The notes: generated by a model from the letters alone, not told the origin. A stretch of 64,000 bases of DNA from Buchnera aphidicola (Kaburagia rhusicola ensigallis) (GCA_039830025.1 CP140040.1:334001-398000); one strand, 5' to 3'. Positions 10,965 to 21,925 are shown, counted from the first letter of the stretch. Program-made: numbers and translations.

Positions 10965-12122
10965 GTGTTATATAAATTTAAAAATATTTCATTTGTTACT
11001 CTTAAAAAAAACTTTATACTTATAGTTAGTTTTTTCATAATTATTTTTTTTGAAATTATGCTTATTAACTGTAGTTCTTTAGATTGCCATACAAAAAATG
11101 AACGAAAAAATTTTCAATTTAAAAAAAATTTTAAATATTCTTGTTTCACTAAAAAATACTTTTTTTTAAATTATTTTAAACATAATACATCTCTCAATTA
11201 TTCTTATAATAATTTGATTAAAAATTTAACGTTTAATAAATTATATACACCAAGTGTCATTCCAAAGCACGATTCATGTTTTTTTACACTGTCAACTCAC
11301 AATATAAAAAATTTTTCTCATAAAATATTGACATATTATATGGAAAAATATTGTAAATATATAAGTATTAAAGGGTCGTTAAACGAAAATTTCGTAACAA
11401 CTGCTAAGAATTCTGGATTAGATATAAACGAAATTACTAATATAATGCATATTATAAAACATCAAATTCATTTTCATAAATTAAAACATAATAACCCATT
11501 CAGCATTTTAATTAAAAAAAATACATGCGATAAAAAAATTTATAAAAACAAAATTGTAGGTTTTAAAATATATCATAAAGGAACAAATTATTATGGTGTG
11601 ATAGCAGGAAATGGAAAATTTTATGATAAAGAAGGATACAGTTTAATGGAAACGTTCTTGAAATTTCCATCGTTAAAAAAATATCGCATTTCTTCTACTT
11701 TTAATCCGCATAGATTAAATCCAATAACTAAAAAATTTTCTCCTCATCAAGGTATAGATCTAGCCATGCCAATAGGAACGCCTATCTTATCAACAGGGAG
11801 TGGAGAAATTATACAAACTAAATTTAGCTTAGCAGCAGGAAGATACATAGCTATTAGACATAATATCAAATATGTCACTAGATATATGCATTTAAAAAAA
11901 ATTTTAGTTAAAGTAGGAGAAAAGGTAAAAAAAGGAGAACAAATCGGATTATCTGGAAATACAGGTTATACCACCGGACCACATTTACATTATGAAATAT
12001 GGTTAAAAAATAAAGTTATTAATCCTGAAAAATTAATAATTCCAGAAAGATTGTCAGGAGATAGTTTAAATAAGTATTTAAAATCTCTCAAAGAAATCAT
12101 TTGGCATCTTAGAAATATTTAG
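10965..12122 (+). CDS. mepM: Murein DD-endopeptidase, M23 family (YebA/MepM-like)
   Basis: Cleaves peptide cross-links in peptidoglycan to let the wall expand. It has 385 residues against 440 in E. coli. One N-terminal membrane anchor spans about residues 17-36. A poorly conserved lysine-rich linker replaces much of the LysM region. The C-terminal LytM/M23 domain (about 240-350) carries the zinc ligands HQGIDLAMP and HLHYEIW. No ATG is available: an in-frame TAG at 10950 leaves the GTG at 10965 as the likely start, with AGGA at 10951 as its ribosome-binding site. In E. coli it neighbours znuA, so synteny also supports the call. Confidence 0.9.
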   Translation: MLYKFKNISFVTLKKNFILIVSFFIIIFFEIMLINCSSLDCHTKNERKNFQFKKNFKYSCFTKKYFFLNYFKHNTSLNYSYNNLIKNLTFNKLYTPSVIPKHDSCFFTLSTHNIKNFSHKILTYYMEKYCKYISIKGSLNENFVTTAKNSGLDINEITNIMHIIKHQIHFHKLKHNNPFSILIKKNTCDKKIYKNKIVGFKIYHKGTNYYGVIAGNGKFYDKEGYSLMETFLKFPSLKKYRISSTFNPHRLNPITKKFSPHQGIDLAMPIGTPILSTGSGEIIQTKFSLAAGRYIAIRHNIKYVTRYMHLKKILVKVGEKVKKGEQIGLSGNTGYTTGPHLHYEIWLKNKVINPEKLIIPERLSGDSLNKYLKSLKEIIWHLRNI

Positions 12123-12167
12123 TAAAAATATTTAATTTTTTATTTAATTTCTTTTAATTTCATCAAA

Positions 12168-13607
12168 TTATACTTTTAAAATTCTACTAGTATTAGTTTT
12201 TCCTACTTTTCCCATTATATCTCCTTGCGTAATAATTACTAAATTACCTGAATTTAAAAAACCTTTGTTTTTTAATAATATAATTGCATCATTAGCTGCT
12301 GATACACCGGAATTTTGGCTGTTAAAAAATATGGGAGTAACTCCGCGATATAAAGAAGTTAACTTTAGTGTTTTAATATGAGAAGATAAAGCAAAAATGG
12401 GAAGACCAGAAGTAATACGTGATGTCATTAAAGCTGTTTTTCCTGATTCTGTCATAGTAATAATAGCAGTAATTCCATCTAAATGATTAGCTGTATACAT
12501 AGCTGACATGGCAATTGCTTCTTCAACATCGTAAAATTTGTCGTGTATCCTATGACGAGATACATTAATACTTGGTACTTTTTCTGCGCCTTGACAAATT
12601 TTAGACATTATTTTTATTGTTTCAATTGGATATTGTCCAGAAGCAGTTTCTGCTGACAACATTACTGCATCACTTCCATCTAAAACAGCATTAGCTACAT
12701 CCATGACTTCTGCTCTCGTGGGCATTGGATGAACGATCATAGACTCCATCATTTGAGTTGCTGTTATTACTACTCTATTTAACTGACGAGCACGTCTTAT
12801 TAAAATTTTTTGAATACCAACTAGTTCTGAATCGCCTATTTCTACACCTAAATCACCTCTTGCTACCATAATAGCATCTGATGCTAATATAATATCATCA
12901 ATAATATTTTGATTGGATACTGCTTCAGCACGTTCTATTTTAGCAACTATTTTTGCTATGCTGCCACATTTTAATGCTATATTACGTGCTATCTTTATAT
13001 CTTCGCTACAACGAGGAAAGGAAATAGCTAAGTAATCAACTCCAATTTTAGATGCAATTTTAATATCTTCTTTATCTTTTTTGGTTAAAGTTTCAGCAGA
13101 CAAACCTCCTCCAAGCTTATTTATACCTTTATTGTTAGAAAGTATTCCTCCTACAATTATTTTAGTTAGTACTGTACTACTTGTAGTACTAATTACTTCT
13201 AATTGTATTCTTCCATCATCTAATAATAATACATCCCCTTTAAAAACATCATCAGGTAATTTTTTATAATCTATTCCTACTTGATGTTCATTTCCTAAAT
13301 TTGTATTTAAAGAAGCATCTAAAATAAATAATGCTCCTGTTTTTAATATTACTTTACCTTTTTTAAATTTTGAAATACGAATTTTTGGACCTTGTAAATC
13401 TCCTAGTAATGCAATATATGTGTCCAATTCTTCCATAATTTTTTGTGCATTTTTAGCTCTAAGCTCATGTTCTTCCTTAGTACCATGAGAGAAATTTAAA
13501 CGTAGAACGTTTACTCCTGATTGAATCATTTCTTTAAGAACAGTATTATCATCTGTAGACGGACCTAAGGTAGCAACAATCTTAGTTCGTTTAAAATATT
13601 TTTTCAT
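12168..13607 (-). CDS. pykA: Pyruvate kinase (type II, PykA-like)
   Basis: Converts phosphoenolpyruvate and ADP to pyruvate and ATP, the last step of glycolysis. It has 479 residues against 480 in E. coli PykA, to which it is closer than to PykF. The N-terminal [17 protein letters not shown] start, LNFSHG, the active-site [12 protein letters not shown] and the signature [11 protein letters not shown] are present, as is [12 protein letters not shown] good TTTCCTCTTAA complement (AAGAGGAAA) precedes the ATG. It converges with mepM (45-base gap) and diverges from zwf, as in E. coli. Confidence 0.96.
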   Translation of the reverse strand: MKKYFKRTKIVATLGPSTDDNTVLKEMIQSGVNVLRLNFSHGTKEEHELRAKNAQKIMEELDTYIALLGDLQGPKIRISKFKKGKVILKTGALFILDASLNTNLGNEHQVGIDYKKLPDDVFKGDVLLLDDGRIQLEVISTTSSTVLTKIIVGGILSNNKGINKLGGGLSAETLTKKDKEDIKIASKIGVDYLAISFPRCSEDIKIARNIALKCGSIAKIVAKIERAEAVSNQNIIDDIILASDAIMVARGDLGVEIGDSELVGIQKILIRRARQLNRVVITATQMMESMIVHPMPTRAEVMDVANAVLDGSDAVMLSAETASGQYPIETIKIMSKICQGAEKVPSINVSRHRIHDKFYDVEEAIAMSAMYTANHLDGITAIITMTESGKTALMTSRITSGLPIFALSSHIKTLKLTSLYRGVTPIFFNSQNSGVSAANDAIILLKNKGFLNSGNLVIITQGDIMGKVGKTNTSRILKV

Positions 13608-14024
13608 ATTTTTCCTCTTAAATGGTTTTTAGTAGTATAAATAAATTTCTAATAAATATTTTCGTAAAAATGTAAATCTTAAGTCTCATTTACGAAAATA
13701 TAACTATGGTATATAATTTTATGAATTATAATCAATACCGTAAATATTTATATTAAATACATTGTAATTTTTAAAGTTTCTAACTTATATAAGCGAAATT
13801 AAATAATGTAAATTTTTTATTCAATATAACAATAATATATATTATAATTCATTTACATAAATAATAATAATTTTTTATTATCATATTTACGATAACAAAA
13901 AAATGGACATTACATACATACACTGTATGCAATGATCAACGTTATGAATTAAAATAAAAATTTTAGAAATATATAATACAACAAAACTGTAAGTATATAG
14001 AATTAAAATGATAAGGAAATAATT
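13608..14024. other. Divergent spacer, pykA / zwf
   Basis: The 417 bases carry no coding frame. They hold the pykA leader, with a long inverted repeat at 13656-13701, and the zwf promoter region. A small dyad, CATACA-C-TGTATG, sits at 13917-13929. The zwf ribosome-binding site is AAGGAAAT just before 14025. Confidence 0.55.
13656..13701. repeat. 13-bp perfect inverted repeat upstream of pykA
   Basis: The arms 13656-13668 and 13689-13701 are exact reverse complements with a 20-base spacer. They lie 49-94 bases upstream of the pykA ATG. The core TTTTCGTAAA / TTTACGAAAA contains G and C inside an A/T background, which makes chance less likely. It could be an mRNA leader hairpin or a protein-binding operator; I cannot tell which. 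Confidence 0.55.
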
Positions 14025-15494
14025 ATGAAAGAAACAAATACAACATGCTATTTAGTTATTTTTGGTGCGAAAGGAGATCTTGCTTGCAGAAAACTGTTAC
14101 CTTCTTTGTATCAATTAGAAAAAATAAAAAAATTATCAAAAAATATGAAAATTATTGGAGTTGGACGAGCTAATTGGGACAAAAATATCTATTCAACTGT
14201 AGTTCGTAAATCTCTAGAAAAATTTATGAACGAAAATATAAAAAAAAATATATGGAATATTTTTTCTCTTCGATTAGAGTTTTGTAATCTCGATGTCAAT
14301 AACATTCATAGTTTTTACGAACTAAAAAAAATGTTTATTAAAACTAATCATTTAATTATAAATTATTTTGCAGTGCCTCCTAATACATTTAGTGCTATTT
14401 GCCAAGGATTAGGAAAAATAAATTTAAATCTTGAACCTACACGGATTATAATAGAAAAACCATTAGGTTCTTCCTTACAAACTTCTCAAAATATAAATCA
14501 TGAAATTAGTAAATATTTTAAAGAAAATCAAATTTTTCGAATTGATCATTATTTGGGTAAAGAGACCATACTAAATTTACTGGCCTTTAGATTTTCTAAC
14601 TCTATTTTTTATCACAACTGGAACAACAATTTCATAGATCATATACAAATAACTATTGCTGAAAAAATAGGAGTTGAAGGTAGAAAAGAATATTTTGATA
14701 ATACAGGCCAAATTCGAGACATGGTACAAAATCATTTATTACAAATATTAACTATAATTACAATGTCTCCACCAACGGATTTATGTTCTGAGAATATTCA
14801 AAACGAAAAAATAAAAGTATTGAAGTCATTACGACCATTTAACAAAAAAAACATCCATAAAAAAGTAATATTAGGTCAATATTCTTCAGGTATCATCAAC
14901 GAAAAAAAAATACCTTCATATTTAGAAGATATAGGGGAAAACATAGATAGCAAAACTGAAACGTTTGTATCAATGAAAGTAAATATTGACAATAAACAAT
15001 GGTATGGAGTTCCATTTTACTTAAGAACAGGAAAAAGACTTCCTAAAAAATATTCAGAAATAGTTGTATATTTTAAAAATATACCAATTAATATTTTTAA
15101 TCACCAAGATGGTAATTTGCCAAAAAATAAAGTGATTATTTCTTTACAACCAAATGAAGGAATAAACATTCAAATTCTAAATAAAATTCCAGGATTAGAA
15201 TCTAATTATAAATTAGATATAACGAATTTTAATTTTAGTTATTCTCAACACTTTAAAAAATACAAGCTATTTGATGCATATGAACGATTATTATTAGAAA
15301 GTATCAGAGGAAATCGGTCTTTATTCGTGAGTCGAGATGAAGTAGAATTAGCATGGCATTGGATTGACTCAATTTTTAGTTCTTTTAGCTCTCAAAAAAA
15401 ATTGCTGCATTTATATCCTTCTGGAACATGGGGGCCTCGTTCATCTCATGATATGATGCAAAAAGACGGGTATGAATGGAACGACGTTCTGTAA
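14025..15494 (+). CDS. zwf: Glucose-6-phosphate 1-dehydrogenase
   Basis: Oxidises glucose-6-phosphate with NADP+, the entry step of the oxidative pentose phosphate pathway and an NADPH source. It has 489 residues against 491 in E. coli. The Rossmann motif FGAKGDLACRKLLPSLYQ is at the N-terminus. The catalytic signature RIDHYLGKET is near residue 175. EKPLGSSL and the C-terminal WHWIDSI are also conserved. One Arg of the E. coli nucleotide-binding loop (LARRK) is Cys here. A clear AAGGAA site precedes the ATG. Confidence 0.97.
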   Translation: MKETNTTCYLVIFGAKGDLACRKLLPSLYQLEKIKKLSKNMKIIGVGRANWDKNIYSTVVRKSLEKFMNENIKKNIWNIFSLRLEFCNLDVNNIHSFYELKKMFIKTNHLIINYFAVPPNTFSAICQGLGKINLNLEPTRIIIEKPLGSSLQTSQNINHEISKYFKENQIFRIDHYLGKETILNLLAFRFSNSIFYHNWNNNFIDHIQITIAEKIGVEGRKEYFDNTGQIRDMVQNHLLQILTIITMSPPTDLCSENIQNEKIKVLKSLRPFNKKNIHKKVILGQYSSGIINEKKIPSYLEDIGENIDSKTETFVSMKVNIDNKQWYGVPFYLRTGKRLPKKYSEIVVYFKNIPINIFNHQDGNLPKNKVIISLQPNEGINIQILNKIPGLESNYKLDITNFNFSYSQHFKKYKLFDAYERLLLESIRGNRSLFVSRDEVELAWHWIDSIFSSFSSQKKLLHLYPSGTWGPRSSHDMMQKDGYEWNDVL

Positions 15495-16056
15495 AATTAA
15501 AGTTGTATTATAAATATAAGTTAACTAGTATAAAATATTGTCGTACTTAACTATATAGTATTAAAAATAATGTTTTGTCCCAAGAAATGTTGTTATAGTT
15601 AATAACTAATATAAATCGTGTTTATTTTACTTTTTTAAACATCTCATTACTGTCCTTAAACATGTAATAATATCATTTAAAATATGTATTATATGGTAAT
15701 AAATTCTATAAATTTAAATATCACAATAATATAAAACATATTTTGACAGCGACATATACAATATAAATAATTTTGTTTAATAATTAACATTATCTTTTTT
15801 ATAAATTTATACAGATGCGCATATAAAATATTTTATATCAATAACTAAATTTTAAAAAATATTCTAAATTATATTATTACAGTTATACCTAACATTATTT
15901 GAAAATAATTCGAAGTAAAACTAGTTTACAAAGTATACATAAATATCGATTGTAAGTTAATATGAGAATTATTATTAAAAGATAAAAAAATTAAATTAAT
16001 TATTTATATAAACAACTTAAACGTTTATTTTCAATAAAAAATTTAGGAAAACAATC
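15495..16056. other. 562-base spacer between zwf and htpX
   Basis: No supported coding frame. In E. coli, edd and eda follow zwf; I recognise no residue of either. It presumably contains the htpX promoter; a GGAAAACA ribosome-binding site lies just before 16057. Confidence 0.55.
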
Positions 16057-16935
16057 ATGATTCGTATCGTTCTGTTTTTGCTAACTAATTTAGCTGTTAT
16101 GTGTGTTTTTGGTTTTATTTTAAGTGTTACAGGAATAAAATCTGAGAGTATATATGGACTATTAATAATGTCAACTATATTCGGATTTAGCGGATCCATT
16201 GTATCATTGTTAATGTCAAAATGGATCGCTTTGAAATCTATTAATGGACAAATAATAAAAAATCCAAATAGTGATCTCGAAATTTGGTTAATGAATACAA
16301 TTAAACATCAGTCTGAAAGAGTAGGTATTCGAATGCCAGAAGTAGCAATATATTGTGCTGCTGATATAAATGCGTTCGCTACTGGTCCAAGACGTAATTC
16401 TGCATTAATTGCTGTTTCTACTGGTTTATTAGATCATATGAATAAAGATGAAGCGGAAGCTGTTCTAGCTCATGAAATTACGCATATAGCTAATGGTGAT
16501 ATGATTACTATGACTTTATTGCAGGGAGTAGTAAATACATTTGTAATCTTTGCATCTAGAATCGTAGCTCAAATGATATCACATGTTCTATCAAAAGATA
16601 AAGACGAGAATGACAATTCCTCTGGAAATAAATGGATATATATAATTTCTTCTACTATTTTAGAACTAATTTTTGGTATCTTTGCTAGTATAATAACTCT
16701 ATGGTTTTCTAGACATCGTGAATTTTATGCTGATGCAGGATCTGCGAAATTAGTAGGAAAACATAAAATGATTGCAGCATTAGAAAAACTAAAATTGAGT
16801 TACGAACCTCAAGCGTCTAATAGCATGATTGCATTTTGTATTAATGGAAAATCTAAACGTTTCTTAAATTTATTTATGTCTCATCCATCATTAGAAAAAC
16901 GAATTAACGCTCTATATAATAGAGAATATATGTAA
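16057..16935 (+). CDS. htpX: Membrane zinc metalloprotease HtpX
   Basis: Inner-membrane protease that degrades misfolded membrane proteins alongside FtsH. It has 292 residues against 293 in E. coli. Two N-terminal membrane helices (about 4-24 and 33-53) are followed by the zinc site HEITH in [13 protein letters not shown] near residue 140. Two further helices and the third zinc ligand in [14 protein letters not shown] follow. The C-terminal [13 protein letters not shown] is the usual ending. All catalytic residues are intact. Confidence 0.96.
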   Translation: MIRIVLFLLTNLAVMCVFGFILSVTGIKSESIYGLLIMSTIFGFSGSIVSLLMSKWIALKSINGQIIKNPNSDLEIWLMNTIKHQSERVGIRMPEVAIYCAADINAFATGPRRNSALIAVSTGLLDHMNKDEAEAVLAHEITHIANGDMITMTLLQGVVNTFVIFASRIVAQMISHVLSKDKDENDNSSGNKWIYIISSTILELIFGIFASIITLWFSRHREFYADAGSAKLVGKHKMIAALEKLKLSYEPQASNSMIAFCINGKSKRFLNLFMSHPSLEKRINALYNREYM

Positions 16936-17314
16936 AAAATCGATCAACTAATTGCGATAATATATAAAACCTGTTTTGTAATAAATAAAGAACATAATAT
17001 TTATTATCTAAAAAGTAATATTTTATATTATTTTTACAAAATTATAGAAATCAAACGATAAAAAATCAATTATTAATAACATGATTTATGTAAAATTAAA
17101 AAATTTTTCTCAATGTGACGGTTTATTACCTTAAAATTCTAATGAAGGCCTATGTACAATTTCATCAGGCCTTTATTTTAAAAAACATTGTTTATATCTT
17201 AACATAAATATAAAAAATAGATAATAAGAAGAATTAAAATACTAATTTTAAACTTTTACGTTCATATGTTAACTAAAAATTTTTATTCTGTCCTATTATT
17301 TTACGGAGTTTCTA
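16936..17314. other. Spacer between htpX and yoaE, possible cspC graveyard
   Basis: The 379 bases contain no supported gene. In other Buchnera, as I recall, a cold-shock protein gene (cspC) lies between htpX and yoaE. Here only a terminator-like hairpin at 17145-17173 remains. One frame just before it reads N-V-T (AATGTGACG at 17112-17120), which resembles the end of CspC, but this is too short to claim. Confidence 0.4.
17145..17173 (+). terminator. Orphan GC-rich hairpin terminator
   Basis: The arms AAGGCCT (17145-17151) and AGGCCTT (17167-17173) pair perfectly, with a further ATG/CAT pairing inside the loop across one bulge. The sequence TATTTT follows on the plus strand. It is one of the few GC-rich elements in the spacers and looks like a Rho-independent terminator. 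No intact gene ends just upstream; htpX ends 210 bases before. Confidence 0.6.
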
Positions 17315-18898
17315 ATGGAACTTTTTTTAGATCCGTCAAGCTGGGCAGGTCTATTAACACTTGTCATACTAGAAGTAGTATTAGGTATCGATAATTTAGT
17401 ATTTATTGCGATTCTTTCAAAAAAATTACCCCCATGTAAACAAGATAAAGCTCGTTTAATCGGATTAAGTTTAGCGCTTTTAATGAGATTAAGTTTACTT
17501 TCACTTATGTCATGGATGGCAACTTTAACGTCAATTATCATTAGTAATAAATATTTTTCTCTTTCAGGACGAGATTTAATATTATTGATTGGTGGTTTAT
17601 TTTTACTATTTAAAGCAACTATAGAATTACATGAAAGATTAGACAATGATATACGTCAAGATGATAATAATAAAAACTATGCTAGTTTTTGGACTATAGT
17701 AATTCAAATTGTTATCTTAGATGCTGTTTTTTCTTTAGATTCTATTATTACTGCTGTAGGAATGATAAACAATTTACCAATTATGATGACTGCAGTAATA
17801 ATAGCTATGACTTTAATGTTATTAGCTTCTAAGCCTTTAATAAACTTTATTAATTCACATCAAACAGTAGTGGTTTTATGTTTAAGTTTTTTACTTATGA
17901 TAGGATTCGGATTAGTATCAGAAGCATTGGGATTTTTTATACCAAAAGGATATTTGTACTCTGCTATTAGTTTTTCTATTATTATAGAACTATTTAATCA
18001 AATTGCGCGTCGGAATTTTATTCGACATCAATCTCGAAGACCGATGAGACAAAGAGCTGCAGAAGCTATATTGAGATTAATGATTCGAGATCAATATAAA
18101 AATGCTAGTATAATACCTTCTTCCATCAGCAGTACAGAAAAAAAAGTTGTAAATACATCTTTTACAGATACTGGAGAATTCAAAGAAGAAGAAAAGTATA
18201 TGATCAATAGTGTATTAACATTAGCTGCTAGATCTATTAGAAGTATCATGACCCCTAGGAGCGAAATTTCCTGGGTTAACGTAGAAAAATCAATATCTAG
18301 TATTCGTACGCAATTATTAGACACTCCTCATAGTTTGTTTCCTATTTGTAAAGGAAAATTAGATGAAGTTATAGGAATTGCACGTGCTAAAGAACTACTA
18401 GTAGAAATAGAAAATAAAACAGATGTAGTAAAATTTTCTTCTACTATTCCACCAATAATTATACCAGATACGATCGATCCAATTAATTTAATGGGAGTAT
18501 TAAGGCGTGCTAAAGGAAGTTTAGTTATTGTTACTAATGAATTTGGTGTAGTACAAGGACTAGTAACTCCATTAGATGTTTTAGAAGCTATTGCTGGTGA
18601 ATTTCCTGATGCAGATGAAACACCTGATATTATTGTTGAACAAGATAGTTGGCTAGTAAAAGGTGGAGCAGATTTGCATTCTTTACAACAATATTTAAGT
18701 ACTACAAATTTAATTAAACAAGAAAATAGTTATGCTTCACTAGCTGGATTATTAATTGCTCAAAAAGGACAATTACCTTTACCAGGAGAAACTATTCATA
18801 TTCCTCCTTTACATTTTTACATCGTAGAAGCAACACAATATCGAATTAATTTAGTACGAATTACTAAAGACAACATATTCCCATCATCAAAAAAATAA
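17315..18898 (+). CDS. yoaE: TerC-family membrane protein with CBS and CorC domains
   Basis: Ortholog of E. coli YoaE (518 residues; 527 here). The N-terminal part (about 1-235) is a seven-helix TerC-like membrane domain with the conserved acidic [13 protein letters not shown] and [16 protein letters not shown] segments, typical of metal-ion-linked exporters. A paired CBS region spans about 300-425, including [11 protein letters not shown] CorC/HlyC domain (about 435-515) closes the protein. A related protein, Alx, has been linked to manganese handling, so a metal or ion role is an inference. A GGAGTTT site precedes the ATG. Confidence 0.92.
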   Translation: MELFLDPSSWAGLLTLVILEVVLGIDNLVFIAILSKKLPPCKQDKARLIGLSLALLMRLSLLSLMSWMATLTSIIISNKYFSLSGRDLILLIGGLFLLFKATIELHERLDNDIRQDDNNKNYASFWTIVIQIVILDAVFSLDSIITAVGMINNLPIMMTAVIIAMTLMLLASKPLINFINSHQTVVVLCLSFLLMIGFGLVSEALGFFIPKGYLYSAISFSIIIELFNQIARRNFIRHQSRRPMRQRAAEAILRLMIRDQYKNASIIPSSISSTEKKVVNTSFTDTGEFKEEEKYMINSVLTLAARSIRSIMTPRSEISWVNVEKSISSIRTQLLDTPHSLFPICKGKLDEVIGIARAKELLVEIENKTDVVKFSSTIPPIIIPDTIDPINLMGVLRRAKGSLVIVTNEFGVVQGLVTPLDVLEAIAGEFPDADETPDIIVEQDSWLVKGGADLHSLQQYLSTTNLIKQENSYASLAGLLIAQKGQLPLPGETIHIPPLHFYIVEATQYRINLVRITKDNIFPSSKK

Positions 18899-19016
18899 TT
18901 AACATTATTACTAAACTAATACAATTAAAATAATACAATGTAAATATTTTTATGTATTTTTTGATATATTCATTAATATAAAATGTTTTAGTACATCTTA
19001 AAAAGATAAAATTCAT

Positions 19017-19685
19017 ATGTATAATACTATTTTAGCTTTTGACTCTTCAATTTCCAATTGTTCTGTTGCTTTACTACATAAAAATAATATTTATAGTAGA
19101 AATAAATTATGTAATAAAAATCAAACTAAATATATTTTGCCTATGATAAAACAACTATTGATAGAAAACGATATTGCTTTAAATGAAATAGATATTATAC
19201 TTGTTTCTAAAGGACCTGGGAATTTTATAGGAACAAGGACAACTATTGCTGTCGCTCAAGGTTTAGCATTAGGATTAAAAATTCCAATTATTGCATTTCC
19301 TACTACACTAATCATGGCAGAACAAGCATGGAAGATGTTTCACAAAAAAAAAGTATTAGTTCTTTTAAAAATAAATAATAATTTATTGTATGTTGTACAA
19401 TATATAAAAAATAAAAAATGTTATTGGACGCAGAAAACATCAGAAATAATACTGTCTGTTGAACAGACCATTAGAAAAATTTCTACCTTTCAAAAACCGT
19501 GGATAATGGTTGGAAATTTTTCACGATCATTTCTAAATAACGTTTACAAACATCTAATCGTAACTAATATTACATTCCCTCAATCAGAATTTACCATTTC
19601 TTTATATCTATCACATAAAATTTATCAAAATTATAAAAATTCTTACAAAATATTGCCAATATATTATCGTCAAACAATATATTAA
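19017..19685 (+). CDS. tsaB: tRNA threonylcarbamoyladenosine synthesis protein TsaB
   Basis: Partner of TsaD and TsaE in making t6A at position 37 of tRNAs that read ANN codons. It has 222 residues against 231 in E. coli. The ASKHA-fold N-terminus ILAFDSSISNCSVAL, the SKGPGNFIGTRTTIA segment near residue 65 and GLALGLKIPI are conserved. The C-terminal third is more divergent and ends with PIYYRQ, the family ending (E. coli has PVYLR). It converges on minE with a shared terminator between them. Confidence 0.93.
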   Translation: MYNTILAFDSSISNCSVALLHKNNIYSRNKLCNKNQTKYILPMIKQLLIENDIALNEIDIILVSKGPGNFIGTRTTIAVAQGLALGLKIPIIAFPTTLIMAEQAWKMFHKKKVLVLLKINNNLLYVVQYIKNKKCYWTQKTSEIILSVEQTIRKISTFQKPWIMVGNFSRSFLNNVYKHLIVTNITFPQSEFTISLYLSHKIYQNYKNSYKILPIYYRQTIY

Positions 19686-19729
19686 TGAAAATTGCATAAC
19701 CATTAATTTAATATAAAATGCATCTATTT

Positions 19730-19751
19730 ATCCAGAATTAACATTCTGGAT
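19730..19751. terminator. Bidirectional terminator between tsaB and minE
   Basis: The arms ATCCAGAA (19730-19737) and TTCTGGAT (19744-19751) pair perfectly over 8 bp with a 6-base loop. The hairpin lies between two convergent genes, 45 bases after tsaB and about 60 bases beyond the end of minE, so it can serve both strands. Flanking T or A runs are short. Confidence 0.65.
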
Positions 19752-19813
19752 TAATAAATATTCAAACTATAAATAATCTTTTTATAGAAAATTAGTGTTG
19801 CCTTTATTTATGC

Positions 19814-20065
19814 CTATTCTGGAATAGTAACATTTAATTCTAATATAGAAATGTCTTTTTCTTTATGATCTAGTTGAACTGAAATCATGTTAGGATCAAC
19901 TTTAACGTATTTACAAATCACGCGTAAAATTTCTTGTTTTAATTCAGGTAAATAATTTGGTTCATTATCTTTCTGTCTACGTTCAGCAACAATAATTTGT
20001 AATCGTTCTTTTGCTATGTTAGCAGTATTTTTTTTTCGAGATAAAAAAAAATCTAATAAAGCCAT
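19814..20065 (-). CDS. minE: Cell division topological specificity factor MinE
   Basis: Stimulates the MinD ATPase and drives pole-to-pole oscillation so that division occurs at mid-cell. It has 83 residues against 88 in E. coli. The membrane- and MinD-binding N-terminus [20 protein letters not shown] is conserved, followed by [11 protein letters not shown] (the anti-MinCD helix). The dimerisation domain ends with ELNVTIPE. It starts 2 bases after minD stops, so the two are translationally close. A run of nine A occurs in frame at the Arg-Lys-Lys-Asn codons. Confidence 0.95.
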   Translation of the reverse strand: MALLDFFLSRKKNTANIAKERLQIIVAERRQKDNEPNYLPELKQEILRVICKYVKVDPNMISVQLDHKEKDISILELNVTIPE

Positions 20066-20067
20066 GT

Positions 20068-20883
20068 TTATCTCCTAAATAACCGTTTCAAAAAACTCTT
20101 TTTTTCTTCTTTAATAAATCGAAAAGGAATGTTTTCACCTAATAAACGCTCTACAGTATCATAATACGCTTGTCCAGCATGAGAAGTAGTATGTAAAATA
20201 ATAGGTTTACCTTGATTAGATGCTTTTAAAACAGAAGAGTCTTCAGGAATTACTCCAATTAATGGTATTCTAAGAATATCTAAAACGTCTTGTATGCTTA
20301 ACATTTCTCCTTTATTGACTCTAATTGGATCATAACGAGTTAACAATAAATGCTCTTTTATAGGAGAATTGGATATATTTTTGGAACGTTTAGATTTTGA
20401 TGCAATGATGCCTAATATACGATCAGAATCTCTTATAGATGATATTTCGGGATTAGTAGTAATAACTGCTTCATCTGCAAAATATATTGCTAAAATTGCA
20501 CCAGATTCGATTCCTGCTGGTGAATCACAAATAATGATGTCGAAATTCATTGCTATTAGTTCTTTAAAAACATTGTTTATACCCAACGTAGTTAATGCAT
20601 TTTTATCTCTAGTTTGAGATGCTGGAAGAATAAATAAGTTATCTGTTCTTTTGTCTTTAATTAACGCTTGATTTAAATTTGCATCCCCATTAATTACATT
20701 TATAAAATCATATACTACTCTACGCTCACAGCCCATAATCAAATCTAGATTTCGTAGTCCTATATCAAAATCAATTACTATCGTTTTTTTTCCTTTTTGT
20801 GCAAAACCTGTTGCTAAAGCTGCACTAGAAGTAGTTTTCCCAACGCCTCCTTTACCTGATGTTACTACAATAATACGCGCCAT
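20068..20883 (-). CDS. minD: Septum site-determining ATPase MinD
   Basis: Membrane-cycling ATPase that recruits MinC and oscillates with MinE. It has 271 residues, one more than in E. coli. The deviant Walker [12 protein letters not shown] begins at residue 10. Switch [14 protein letters not shown] and switch [12 protein letters not shown] are intact. The C-terminal amphipathic membrane-targeting helix ends [11 protein letters not shown]. All catalytic residues are present. It sits between minC and minE in the usual order, 23 bases after minC. Confidence 0.97.
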   Translation of the reverse strand: MARIIVVTSGKGGVGKTTSSAALATGFAQKGKKTIVIDFDIGLRNLDLIMGCERRVVYDFINVINGDANLNQALIKDKRTDNLFILPASQTRDKNALTTLGINNVFKELIAMNFDIIICDSPAGIESGAILAIYFADEAVITTNPEISSIRDSDRILGIIASKSKRSKNISNSPIKEHLLLTRYDPIRVNKGEMLSIQDVLDILRIPLIGVIPEDSSVLKASNQGKPIILHTTSHAGQAYYDTVERLLGENIPFRFIKEEKKSFLKRLFRR

Positions 20884-20906
20884 AAATACATCCTTAACAA
20901 TTTTTA

Positions 20907-21599
20907 TTAAAGCTTGAATATTTTTAATGTTTTATTTTTTATATAGATTCTAACACTTTGTCCTATAAAATCAGAAAAAAATTGATCAATTAATAAATAT
21001 TCTCCCGAAATAGAAACTAGTTCTGCAAAAAATCTGATACAAAATATTTGACATGTAATATCTCCTTTAGCACCAGCCAATACTCTTCCTCTCATATTTC
21101 CGTAAACATGAACATTACCATCTGCAATTATTTCCGCTCCTGCATTCACATTACTAGTAGCTATTAAATCAGAATCAATAGCATAAATTTTTTGACCAGA
21201 TCTAACTGGAAAATCAATTATTTTAGTTTTTTCATATTTACTGAAAGAAACAGCGCAATCATTATTTGATTGATGTCGATGAATATCATTAATTGTATTG
21301 TTGGATAAAATGGGTAATCCAGATTTTAAAATGGTATTTTTTAAAACATGATTATAACAACCACTTACCCCTACAATACATAAATCAAAAGAAATAATAA
21401 CTCTTCTTATATTATCTAGATTATCTAAGTTCGATAGTTGTTCTACATTAATTATAATTGGTAAATTTTTAAAAAAATTAGGAGATATTTGGATTTTTTT
21501 ATTTAATTCTTTACGTATTAAAACGATAGAATCAGTTTTTAAATGAAGAACTAATATTTTAAGAGTACTTTCTTTTAATTCAAGTGGTAAAATTTTCAT
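20907..21599 (-). CDS. minC: Septum site-determining protein MinC
   Basis: Inhibitor of FtsZ assembly, delivered to the membrane by MinD. It has about 230 residues (231 in E. coli). The N-terminal FtsZ-binding domain spans about 1-110 and contains VGVSGCYNH. A short linker follows, and the C-terminal beta-helix domain carries PVRSGQKIYA, SAGAEIIADGNVHVYG-type and MRGRVLAGA motifs that bind MinD. The frame opens at a GTG (21611); the ATG at 21599 matches the family start better. First gene of the minCDE operon. Confidence 0.94.
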   Translation of the reverse strand: MKILPLELKESTLKILVLHLKTDSIVLIRKELNKKIQISPNFFKNLPIIINVEQLSNLDNLDNIRRVIISFDLCIVGVSGCYNHVLKNTILKSGLPILSNNTINDIHRHQSNNDCAVSFSKYEKTKIIDFPVRSGQKIYAIDSDLIATSNVNAGAEIIADGNVHVYGNMRGRVLAGAKGDITCQIFCIRFFAELVSISGEYLLIDQFFSDFIGQSVRIYIKNKTLKIFKL

Positions 21600-21925
21600 T
21601 ATTTTAAACACTTTTTAAATGAAAAAATTTTAATATTTTAATATTTTAATATAGAAAATTTTAAATAGCATTAGAATATTCTTGAACAATTATTTCGTCT
21701 TCAATATTAAATAGAATTATCATATAAGGGTGTTATATTAATAAAATACATAATATAAATAAAAAATTAAAAAACATCAGTCACTTATAAAAATATTATT
21801 ATAAAACATAATATCCTTTTTATATAATGATATTTTACAATATATTGTCAATAAATATATGATATTCAACATGATAATTCAATGTATAGTTAAAACATCT
21901 ATCGAAAGAAAATAATGTCAAACAT
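21600..21925. other. Divergent spacer, minC / rsmC
   Basis: The 326 bases have no coding frame and presumably hold both promoters. They are dominated by A and T runs, and I see no convincing box or hairpin. Confidence 0.5.

Noticed and set aside
17296..17646. 116-codon minus-strand frame opposite yoaE
   Set aside because: Shadow of the TerC domain; no ribosome-binding site or family match.
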